The notes under the pieces are model-generated. The model saw nothing but the letters and a program-made list of their open reading frames with translations, searched no databases and was not told where the DNA came from. Shown one piece after another: positions 57,168 through 64,000 of a DNA stretch of 64,000 bases. The position numbers and the translations under genes were made by a program. The stretch's first letter is position 1, and each line of letters starts with the position of its first letter. Source of the DNA: DATBDN01 sp036269895 (GTDB lineage Bacteria > Actinomycetota > Thermoleophilia > Solirubrobacterales > Thermoleophilaceae). Location: the NCBI GenBank assembly GCA_036269895.1, contig DATBDN010000004.1, positions 1-64,000 of the forward strand, in the 5' to 3' direction.

Positions 57168-57905
57168 TCAGGCGGCCATGCCGCCATCGACATACAGCGT
57201 GGTTCCGGTTACGTAGGCGGCCGCGTCGGAGGCGAGGAAGCGCACACATGCGGCAACCTCTTCGGGTTGACCTGCCCGGCGCGCCGGGACCGCCTCCAGG
57301 ACCTCGGGGGGCACATCCTTGGTCATCTCGGTGGCGATGAATCCGGGTGCGACGGCGTTCACCGTCACCCCCTTGCGCGCGACCTCCGCCGCGACCGTTT
57401 TCGTCATCCCGATCAGGCCCGCCTTCGAGGCGGCGTAGTTCGCCTGGCCGGGATTCGCGCGCGGCCCTACTACGGAGGCGACGTTGACGATGCGCCCGTA
57501 GCGCGCGCGCAGCATGCCGCGAATCGCCCGTCGCGTCAGCCGGAAGGCCGCGCTCAAGTTGGTGTCGAGGACCAGCTGCCAGTCCTCGTCGGAGATGGAC
57601 AGCGCCAGGTTGTCCGCGCGCACGCCTGCGTTGTTGACCAGCCCGAGCACCGGCCCGAGCGCCTCCTCCGCCGCACCGAACGCCTCGTCGAGCTCGGCCG
57701 GCTCGCGCAGGTCGGCGCGAATCGCGACCGCGCGACCGCCGGCGTCGACGATCTGCTCGGCCAATGCCGTGGCCGCGTTGCCGCCATTGCGGTGCAGCAC
57801 GGCGACCGCCCAGCCGTCGTCTGCCAGCTGCCCGGCCGTGGCTGCGCCGATGCCGCGAGCAGCTCCGGTCACGATGACGGCGGCGTTCTCCGGACGTGCG
57901 CTCAT
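57168..57905 (-). CDS. fabG: 3-oxoacyl-ACP reductase
   Basis: A 245-aa SDR with TGAARGIG (13-20), NNAG (91-94), Ser144, Tyr157 and Lys161 (YAASK) and C-terminal VTGTTLYVDGGM. It reduces beta-ketoacyl-ACP with NADPH. ATG 57905 overlaps the fabH stop (ATGA). The frame extends 12 bp upstream, but that start is less likely. Confidence 0.95.
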   Translation of the reverse strand: MSARPENAAVIVTGAARGIGAATAGQLADDGWAVAVLHRNGGNAATALAEQIVDAGGRAVAIRADLREPAELDEAFGAAEEALGPVLGLVNNAGVRADNLALSISDEDWQLVLDTNLSAAFRLTRRAIRGMLRARYGRIVNVASVVGPRANPGQANYAASKAGLIGMTKTVAAEVARKGVTVNAVAPGFIATEMTKDVPPEVLEAVPARRAGQPEEVAACVRFLASDAAAYVTGTTLYVDGGMAA

Positions 57906-58843
57906 GCGTTCCCCCACTCCACAACGACGGCGCCCCAGGTGAAGCCGGCGCCGACGGCGCCGAGCAGCACCTTCGCGCCGTCCGCCAGCAGGCCGCGCTC
58001 GCGCGCCTCGGCGAGCGCCAGCGGGATGCTCGCGGCAGAGGTGTTCCCCATCTCCGCGATCACGTCGAGCACACGCTCGGGCTCGACGCCCAGGCCCTCG
58101 GCGACCGCGGCGACGATCCGCCCGTTCGCCTGGTGCAACACGAACAGGTCGATCTCGTCCAGCTCGAGGCCGTTGGCGGCGACGGTTTCGATCGCGTTGT
58201 TGACAAACGTCTTGATAGCCCGCTTGAAGGTCTCGTGGCCGTCCATGCGCATCAGCCCGGTGTCGCGCGGCGCGAAGATGTACGGCGCGGCCGAGCCGTC
58301 TGAGCCGAGCACGCCGCGGCCGACCGTTCCCTGCTCGCGCGGCGCCAGCAGCACTGCGCCGGCGCCGTCGCCGAAAAGGCCGGCGGTGGAGCGGTCGTCG
58401 TAGTTGGTGTGGCGCGAGAGGATCTCAGCGCCGATCACGAGCACGCGCTCGGCGCGCCCGGACTCGATCAGGCCCGCGGCGAAGTTGAGCCCGCTCACGA
58501 AGCCGCTGCAGGCGGCGCCGATGTCGGCGGCGGAGGCGCCGTAGGCCCCGATTGCGTACGCCACCTGCGGCGCTGCGTTCGGAGTGACCTCGTCGGCCGA
58601 CAGCGTCGCCACGAGCACGGTATCCACCTCGCCCGCCTCGACTTCGGCGTCGATCAGCGCCGCACGCGCGGCGTCGGCGGCCAGGTCGCTTAGCCGTGCA
58701 TCCGGTGCGGCACGGCGGCGCGACGCGATCCCGGTGCGGCGCTCGATCCAGCCGTGCGGCACGCCGACGCGCTCCGCGATCGTGTCGCTCGGCACCGCCT
58801 CCGGCGGCAGCGCGGCGCCCAGGCCGACGATGCCGGCGGTCAC
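57902..58843 (-). CDS. fabH: beta-ketoacyl-ACP synthase III
   Basis: About 313 aa from GTG 58843. Cys112 in IGAACSGF is the nucleophile; HQANGR and GNTSAASIPLAL carry the His and Asn of the FabH triad. It starts fatty acid synthesis from an acyl-CoA primer. ATG 58894 would add 17 residues and overlap fabD by 17 bp; this alternative cannot be excluded. Confidence 0.94.
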   Translation of the reverse strand: MTAGIVGLGAALPPEAVPSDTIAERVGVPHGWIERRTGIASRRRAAPDARLSDLAADAARAALIDAEVEAGEVDTVLVATLSADEVTPNAAPQVAYAIGAYGASAADIGAACSGFVSGLNFAAGLIESGRAERVLVIGAEILSRHTNYDDRSTAGLFGDGAGAVLLAPREQGTVGRGVLGSDGSAAPYIFAPRDTGLMRMDGHETFKRAIKTFVNNAIETVAANGLELDEIDLFVLHQANGRIVAAVAEGLGVEPERVLDVIAEMGNTSAASIPLALAEARERGLLADGAKVLLGAVGAGFTWGAVVVEWGNA

Positions 58844-58877
58844 CAGCGAGCGCTCGCCCTGCGTGGGTGCAGGCGCC

Positions 58878-59720
58878 TCAACCGGCCAGCGCATGTGCCT
58901 TGAGGGTCGGGAGGTTGCGGGGTACGAGGCGCGCAAGCACGCGACCCGGCCCGACATCGACGAAGTCGCGCGCGCCCATCTCGGACAGCGCCACCATGAC
59001 CTCGCGCCAGCGCACCGGGGCGATGAGCGCATCCGCGAGCTGCTGCGCGAAGTCCGTGAACGGCGCCGCCGTGACGCCCGAGACCACGGGCACGCTGGGA
59101 TCGCTCCAGTCGGTGGCGCGCAGCTCTTCGAGGAACGGCTCGCGCGCCGACGCAACGGCCGGCGAGTGGAACGCACCCGCGACATCGAGCACCATCGCCT
59201 TGAAGCCGGCATCGCGAGCGGCGTGCGTGAGCGCCTCGATCTGGCTGGTGTGGCCGGAGAGCACGAGCTGACCGGGAGCGTTGTCGTTGGCGATCGCGAG
59301 GCCGTGATCGGCTGCGAGTCGTTCCGCGTCCTCAGCGTCGCCGCCGAGCAGCGCGACCATGCCGCCATCCGCGCCGTGCTCGACGGCGGCCACCTGCATC
59401 AGGCGGCCGCGCAGCACGACGAGGCGGAGCGCGTCTTCGACGGCCACGGCACCGGCGGCCGCGAGCGCAGACAGCTCGCCCAGCGAGTGGCCTGCCATCG
59501 CGAACACGTCGGCGACGTCGTTCTCGCGCCAGCCCGCGATGCTCGCGAGGAAGATCGCCGGCTGGGCGAACTCGGTGCTCTCGTGGGCGCGCTCGAACGG
59601 GTCGCTGCCGACGAGCTCGATGGCCTGATTGACAAGGTCGGGGCACACGGCGCGCGCGTGATCGCCCGCATCGGACGTCAGGCTGCCTTGCCCCGGAAAG
59701 AGGACTGCGGTCGGCGTCAT
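58878..59720 (-). CDS. fabD: malonyl-CoA:ACP transacylase
   Basis: A 280-aa acyltransferase. FPGQGS near the start, GHSLGE with nucleophile Ser79, and the catalytic His in VAGAFHSPAV. It loads malonyl onto ACP. It is the first fatty-acid gene of the minus-strand string; the regulator gene ends 77 bp upstream. ATG 59720 was chosen over an upstream GTG/TTG region. Confidence 0.95.
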   Translation of the reverse strand: MTPTAVLFPGQGSLTSDAGDHARAVCPDLVNQAIELVGSDPFERAHESTEFAQPAIFLASIAGWRENDVADVFAMAGHSLGELSALAAAGAVAVEDALRLVVLRGRLMQVAAVEHGADGGMVALLGGDAEDAERLAADHGLAIANDNAPGQLVLSGHTSQIEALTHAARDAGFKAMVLDVAGAFHSPAVASAREPFLEELRATDWSDPSVPVVSGVTAAPFTDFAQQLADALIAPVRWREVMVALSEMGARDFVDVGPGRVLARLVPRNLPTLKAHALAG

Positions 59721-59797
59721 CACAAACACCCAATCCCCGGGGAACTGCGATGGCTACGCCGGTACGGCCACTAACCCCCCGCCCGGGTGGAAGGCGT

Positions 59798-60424
59798 TCA
59801 GGCGAGCAGACCCATCCGCTGGGCGCGCTGTACCGCCTCCGTCCGATTGCGGACCCCGAGCTTGCGAAACAGCCCGCTTGTGTGCTCCTTGACCGTGTTC
59901 GGCGAGAGGTAGAGGCTGCCGGCGATTTCGCGGTTCGTGGCGCCCGACGCCATCAGCTCGAGCACCTCGCGCTCGCGATCGGTCAGCACGAACGCGGGGC
60001 GATCGCTTTGCGGCGGGAACACGGTCTTGCCGAGCCCAACCAGGCGCACCGCACGCACGATCTCGGTGCTCGACCAGTCCTTCGACACGAAGCCGGATGC
60101 GCCGGCGGCGCGCGCAGCGCTCTTCGAGATACGCCCCGCGCCGGAGATCAGGAGCACCTTCGGCGCCGGCGCCTCCTGGCGCAGGCGCTCGCAGATCTCG
60201 GCGCCCGACTCCTCGCCGACGAACAGGTCGACGAGCGCGACGTGCGGCTCGAAGCGGCGTGTATGTCCGATCGCCTCCTCGGCCGTGCGCGCGCTCAGGC
60301 AGCGCGTGACCCACGGCTGCTGGCTGAAGAGAAGCCGGAAGCCCCAGTGGACCACGTCGTGGTCATCCACGATCAGGATGGAGAGCTTGCGGCCGCCGTC
60401 TTCCACGACTGCCTCAGTCGCCAC
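59798..60424 (-). CDS. NarL/LuxR-family response regulator
   Basis: A 208-aa protein. The receiver (SILIVDDHDVV, ALVDLFVGEE with the phosphoacceptor Asp, LLISGAG, FVSKDWS) is followed by a LuxR helix-turn-helix (LTDREREVLELMASGATNREIAGSLYLSPNTVKEHT). GTG 60424 overlaps the kinase gene by 11 bp. With the kinase it forms a two-component system at the head of the fatty-acid cluster, which it may control. Confidence 0.95.
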   Translation of the reverse strand: MATEAVVEDGGRKLSILIVDDHDVVHWGFRLLFSQQPWVTRCLSARTAEEAIGHTRRFEPHVALVDLFVGEESGAEICERLRQEAPAPKVLLISGAGRISKSAARAAGASGFVSKDWSSTEIVRAVRLVGLGKTVFPPQSDRPAFVLTDREREVLELMASGATNREIAGSLYLSPNTVKEHTSGLFRKLGVRNRTEAVQRAQRMGLLA

Positions 60425-61526
60425 CCGTCGGCACCACCAGCCGAACCTGCCATTTATTGCCGTCGCGGGCGCCGAACTCGACGAAGCCGCCCACCTGCAG
60501 CGCCTCGAACGCAGCCAGGCGCAGGCCCATACCCGTCGATTGCGTCGCTCCTGAGCCGTTGACGCCGTCGTTGACGACCTCGAGCACGAACACGCCGTCG
60601 CGCCGGCCTGCGGTGACGGTTACGAGCGTCGGCTGCGCGTGCTTCTGGGCGTTGCGCAGGGCCTCGCGCAGGATGGACTGTGCAAGCGGCTCGAGCTCCG
60701 CGGGGACTTCCAGGTTCGAGTCGGGGTGCAGCTCGATGCGTGGCTTGGTGTTGCTGCGAGTGAGGCGCTTCACTTCTTCGGCGAGCGTGGTCGCGGTCGG
60801 CCGCGGCGTGCGGCCGAGCGGTTGCTGCACCACCGTCTTCAGCTCGCTGAGCGCGTGCTGGATCTCACCGGCTGCACGCCTGCGCGCCTCGGCCGGGAAG
60901 TCGCCCTGGGAGTCGAGAGCGAGCGACACACCGAACAGTCGCTGCACCACTCGCTCGTGTACCTCGCGGGCGATGTCGATGCGCTCCTGCAGTTCGCGCG
61001 CCCGCTGGCCCTCGAAAGTCGCTATGCGCGCGGCCGACGCCAACGCCGCCGTCTTGCCGAGCGTCCACAGCAGATGCTGCTCGCGCTGGTCGAGCGCGGC
61101 GCCGCTGCGGCGGTCGCACAGTGCGACGCCGATCCAGCGCCCGGCGGCGGCGAGCGGCACGCAGACGAGCGTGCCGCCGTGGATGAGCGATCGGTAGCGC
61201 TCCGGGACCGCGTCCGGGTCCGGCGACTGAATCTCGATCACGGCGTCGCGCTCGAGCGCCTGGCGCGCGATCGGAGCCGACTCGACCGACACCTCGTCGT
61301 CGTGGAACAGGTTGATGTCGAGGTTGTGCGTGCCCGCCACCGTGACCCGGCGGAGGGCGTCGTCATAGCGAAAGAGCACCGCCCGGTCCATCGACGCGAG
61401 CGTGCAGATCACGTAGCAAAGTCGCCCGTAGAAGGCGTCCTGGCTTGTGCCCGCCTCGGCGTCCACGAGCACTTCGGCGAAGGCGTCGAGCGCTTCTATT
61501 GGGCCTGGTGGATAGGCGGCATTCAT
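60414..61526 (-). CDS. GAF-containing sensor histidine kinase (HisKA_3)
   Basis: A 370-aa soluble kinase: GAF domain at about 25-175 (YVICTLASMDRAVLFRYDD, GTLVCVPLAAAGRWIGVALCD), dimerisation helix with the phosphorylated His in IAREVHERVVQRLFG, and an HATPase with LREALRNAQKHA, NDGV and STGMGLRLAAFEAL. No membrane helix, so it senses a cytosolic signal. ATG 61526; the frame also runs from 61568. Confidence 0.92.
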   Translation of the reverse strand: MNAAYPPGPIEALDAFAEVLVDAEAGTSQDAFYGRLCYVICTLASMDRAVLFRYDDALRRVTVAGTHNLDINLFHDDEVSVESAPIARQALERDAVIEIQSPDPDAVPERYRSLIHGGTLVCVPLAAAGRWIGVALCDRRSGAALDQREQHLLWTLGKTAALASAARIATFEGQRARELQERIDIAREVHERVVQRLFGVSLALDSQGDFPAEARRRAAGEIQHALSELKTVVQQPLGRTPRPTATTLAEEVKRLTRSNTKPRIELHPDSNLEVPAELEPLAQSILREALRNAQKHAQPTLVTVTAGRRDGVFVLEVVNDGVNGSGATQSTGMGLRLAAFEALQVGGFVEFGARDGNKWQVRLVVPTGGD

Positions 61527-61642
61527 TGGCCTGGGCTCAGGGATTGACACATGGTCGCACTTCGTCATAACCGGCTTCGCAGCACCGGGTACACGTGCAT
61601 GCGCACTGGCACCCCCCGGTTGGGTGGGTAGCGTGCGCGCAC

Positions 61643-62782
61643 ATGGAGTCCGTGTTCATCACGGAGCTTGACACGGACCGCGACGGTCTGACGCTGGCGG
61701 TCAAGGACCTGTTCGACACCGCCGGCATCCGGACGACCTACGGCTCGGCCATCTTCCGCGACCACGTCCCGGATGCGACCGCGTCCGCCGTGGCGCGGTT
61801 GGAGGACGCCGGCTACGTGAACGCGGGGAAAGCAAACTTGCATGAATTCGCCTGGGGCATCACTTCAGAGAACGAGCACTATGGCTGGGTGCCGAACCCG
61901 GTCGCGCCGGGGCGGATCGCCGGCGGCTCGAGCGGCGGCTGTGCGGCCGCACTCGCAGCCGGGCTCGTGGACGCCGCACTTGGCACCGACTCGGGCGGCT
62001 CTGTCCGGATCCCGGCTGCGTGCTGCGGCATCACCGGCTTCAAGCCCACGTACGGGCTGATCCCACTCGACGGCTGCTTCCCGCTCGCCCGCAGCTACGA
62101 CCACGCCGGGCCGATGGCTCGCGACGTCGCAGGGTGCGAGCGCATGATGGAGGCGCTCGTGCCCGGCTTCAGCGTGGCTGAGGTGGCCGTCGACGAGCTC
62201 GCGATCGGGGTCGCCTGGACCCAGCTCGCCGATCCCCTGGTGCGCGAACGGGTCGAGCGGGTGGCCGAGCTGCTGCCCGGCGCACGCTGGCTGGACGTGC
62301 CGCTGCCGCCGGGCACGGCCTACCCCGGCTTCCAGCGCGAGGCTGCCGAAGTGCACGAGCCGCTCTGGCGCGAACACCGCGATCTGTATGGCGAGAACGT
62401 GGCGACCAAGCTGCAGCGCGCGCTACGCGTGAGCGACGGCGACGTCGAGCGCGCCGCGCGCGAGCGGCAGCTCTACCGCGAGCGAGTGGCCGCCGCCATG
62501 GAAGGCGTCGACCTGCTGCTCACTCCCACGCTCACGATGGTCGCGCCGCCGGCCGGGGCCGGCGACCTCGCGCTGCGCGACTCGGTGCTACGGCTGACGC
62601 TGCCGTGGAACGCGGTCGGCGCGCCGGCACTCGCTTTTCCCTGCGGCCCAGCGGAACACGGCCTGCCGGCATCGGCGCAGTTGGTCGGCCCGCCTGGACG
62701 AGACGCGCTCGTGCTTGCGGCGGGACACGCGCTGGAAGAGCGACTGCGTGCTCAGAGGGGCGGGGGCGGCGGCTCGCGGTAG
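61643..62782 (+). CDS. amidase (amidase signature family)
   Basis: A 379-aa enzyme with the Lys-Ser-Ser triad: LAVKDLFDTAG, PGRIAGGSSGGCAAALAAG and DSGGSVRIPAACCGITGFKPTYG. It hydrolyses amides; the exact substrate is open. ATG 61643 lies eight nt after TAGCGT, so the message is probably leaderless. Confidence 0.93.
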   Translation: MESVFITELDTDRDGLTLAVKDLFDTAGIRTTYGSAIFRDHVPDATASAVARLEDAGYVNAGKANLHEFAWGITSENEHYGWVPNPVAPGRIAGGSSGGCAAALAAGLVDAALGTDSGGSVRIPAACCGITGFKPTYGLIPLDGCFPLARSYDHAGPMARDVAGCERMMEALVPGFSVAEVAVDELAIGVAWTQLADPLVRERVERVAELLPGARWLDVPLPPGTAYPGFQREAAEVHEPLWREHRDLYGENVATKLQRALRVSDGDVERAARERQLYRERVAAAMEGVDLLLTPTLTMVAPPAGAGDLALRDSVLRLTLPWNAVGAPALAFPCGPAEHGLPASAQLVGPPGRDALVLAAGHALEERLRAQRGGGGGSR

Positions 62783-62952
62783 CGCGACCCGCGGCCGAAC
62801 TCGAGAAACAGGCCGAGGATCAGGCCGACGATGCCGACGACGATCAGGATCGTCCCGACCGTCTGGATGTCGACGCCCGCGACCGTCGCGGTTACCGCGT
62901 AGTGCAGGATCGCGCCGATCGCGATCATCAGCAGGGAGCCTCCGATCGTCAT
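62752..62952 (-). CDS. small membrane protein (DUF6458-like)
   Basis: A 66-aa protein with two helices (GGSLLMIAIGAILHYAVTA and VGTILIVVGIVGLILGLFLEF) around GVDIQTVG, then a basic, Pro-rich tail. This pattern resembles the DUF6458 family common in actinobacteria. It overlaps the amidase 3' end by 31 bp on the other strand. Confidence 0.75.
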   Translation of the reverse strand: MTIGGSLLMIAIGAILHYAVTATVAGVDIQTVGTILIVVGIVGLILGLFLEFGRGSRYREPPPPPL

Positions 62953-62993
62953 GCCCCACGAGCCTAACGTGCCCTGCCAGTAGCGTGCCGCCC

Positions 62994-64000
62994 ATGGAGA
63001 GACGAGGACCGTTGCAGGACGTCCGCGTGCTCGAGATCGCCGGAATCGGACCTGGCCCGTTTGCAGCGATGATGCTCGCGGACATGGGCGCCGATGTCCT
63101 GCGCCTCGACCGTGTTGGCGGCAGTGGGCTCGGCACGGGGCGCGCGGCCCTGCTTAACCGCGGCCGCCCGTCCGCAGCCATCGACCTCAAGCATCCGGAC
63201 GGCCGCGTGCTCGTCCTGCGGCTTGCCAAATCCGCCGACGCGCTGCTCGAGGGCTTCCGCCCGGGCGTGATGGAGCGCCTCGGGCTCGGCCCCGAGTCGC
63301 TGCTCGCAGCCAACCCACGCCTCGTGTACGGGCGGATGACCGGCTACGGCCAGGACGGGCCGCTCGCGCCGGTCGCCGGACACGACATCAACTACATCTC
63401 GATCGCAGGCGCGCTCGGCGCGATCCGGCGCGAGGACGAGCGTCCGCTCGCGCCACTCAACCTGGTGGCCGACTTCGGCGGCGGCGGGATGTTGCTGGCG
63501 TTCGGCGTCGTCTGCGCACTGCTCGAGGCGCGCATGTCGGGGCGCGGCCAGGTGGTTGACGCTGCCATGGTCGAGGGGTCCGCGCTGCTGATGACGATGA
63601 TCCACGGGATGCGCGCCCAGGGCATCTGGGACGGCGCGCCCGGCACGAATTGGCTCGACAGCGGCGCGCACTGGTACGACGTCTACGAGGCCGCGGACGG
63701 CGGCCATGTCGCGGTCGGCGCGCTCGAGCCGCAGTTCTACGCGGAGCTGTTGAGGCTGATGGAGCTAGACCCAGACGACCACCCGCAGTGGGAGCGGGAT
63801 CGCTGGCCGGAGCTGAAGGAGCGGTTCGCCGCAGTCTTCCGCACGCGCACGCGCGCTGAGTGGGCGGAGCTGCTCGAGCGCGGTGACGCGTGCGCGACGC
63901 CGGTGCTGGAGCTCGAGGAGGCACCCGAGCATCCGCACAACGTCGCCCGCGAAGCGTTCGTGGCCGTCGACGGCGTAGTCCAGCCGGCGCCGGCGCCGCG
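62994..64000 (+). CDS. family III CoA-transferase (alpha-methylacyl-CoA racemase-like), partial
   Basis: The gene is cut by the window end after 335 codons. VRVLEIAGIGPGPFAAMMLADMGADVLRLDR, NRGRPSAAIDLK, GFRPGVMERLGLG, YGRMTGYGQDGPL and the catalytic-region GHDINYISIAGALG mark the racemase branch of the family. It probably acts on branched acyl-CoA in lipid breakdown. ATG 62994 lies seven nt after TAGCGT. Confidence 0.92.
   Translation, partial: MERRGPLQDVRVLEIAGIGPGPFAAMMLADMGADVLRLDRVGGSGLGTGRAALLNRGRPSAAIDLKHPDGRVLVLRLAKSADALLEGFRPGVMERLGLGPESLLAANPRLVYGRMTGYGQDGPLAPVAGHDINYISIAGALGAIRREDERPLAPLNLVADFGGGGMLLAFGVVCALLEARMSGRGQVVDAAMVEGSALLMTMIHGMRAQGIWDGAPGTNWLDSGAHWYDVYEAADGGHVAVGALEPQFYAELLRLMELDPDDHPQWERDRWPELKERFAAVFRTRTRAEWAELLERGDACATPVLELEEAPEHPHNVAREAFVAVDGVVQPAPAP

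Noticed and set aside
61607..61627. CACCC...GGGTG repeat before the amidase gene
   Set aside because: The spacer is 7 bp instead of 5 and the outer T/A bases are missing, so it does not belong to the palindrome set.
1..64000. CRISPR arrays, insertion sequences and rRNA genes
   Set aside because: No regularly spaced repeats, transposase motifs or rRNA segments were seen anywhere in the window.

Overview
The window is a 64 kb piece of very GC-rich DNA with the gene style of an actinobacterium, most likely of the class Thermoleophilia (Solirubrobacterales/Gaiellales-like). This rests on an InhA-type enoyl reductase, an ECF sigma/DGPF pair, a c-di-AMP riboswitch ahead of an NlpC/P60-type hydrolase, GAP-family (sulfolipid-addressing-like) membrane proteins, and many apparently leaderless starts (a TANNNT-like box 6-8 nt before ATG/GTG). 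The taxonomic assignment is inference; no rRNA is present.

Region 1 (1-12 kb) is accessory DNA. A 3' fragment of a tRNA-His gene (395-441) and an intact tRNA-His (11899-11972) lie in the same orientation and bracket about 11.5 kb. Inside are a tyrosine integrase with an excisionase-like protein, a two-gene module of unknown function (607-3910), a purine-biased, lower-GC stretch with a 23-bp perfect inverted repeat (about 6160-6565), and a 1462-aa secreted LamG/Ig-like/beta-repeat protein with a small partner. A 3' fragment of a tRNA-Arg(CCT) gene lies near the right end, so more than one integration event is likely.

Region 2 (12-31 kb) is chromosomal backbone of mixed function: two divergent NlpC/P60-type cell-wall hydrolases, one behind a c-di-AMP riboswitch; an SDR; an ECF sigma with its membrane partner; a UDP-glucuronate decarboxylase-like epimerase; SixA; GreA; UppP; a STAS anti-sigma antagonist; an aldo/keto reductase; an ECF42-type sigma with DGPF protein; an MFS exporter with a C-terminal winged helix; an M20 peptidase; a SatP-like acetate transporter; a GAP-family protein; a MalT-like LuxR regulator; and a stand-alone receiver.

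Region 3 (31-51.4 kb) is the most interesting part. Nine perfect copies of the palindrome TCACCC-N5-GGGTGA lie only at promoters in 31.1-41.6 kb, on both strands. In most cases they keep a fixed distance to a -10-like hexamer and to the start codon, and an extra half-site 7 bp away recurs. They define an apparently undescribed local regulon: DUF1269, DUF308, SHOCT, a flippase-like protein, a holin/phosphodiesterase fusion with an MBL hydrolase, a ClC channel flanked by two DUF7144-like paralogues, an AI-2E-type permease, and a tightly packed operon zwf - GH15 - GMC oxidoreductase - NDH-2 - small membrane protein - cydA - cydB - GAP. The operon suggests a stress or low-oxygen programme that joins sugar oxidation to a non-proton-pumping NDH-2 and cytochrome bd.

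Region 4 (51.5-62 kb) is a minus-strand gene string: a histidine kinase and NarL-type regulator, then fabD, fabH, fabG, acpP, fabF, an acyl-CoA carboxylase carboxyltransferase, a MaoC dehydratase, an InhA-like fabI and a thioester-reductase-like SDR. This is almost a complete FAS-II pathway in one cluster. The window ends with an amidase, a small membrane protein and a truncated family III CoA-transferase.
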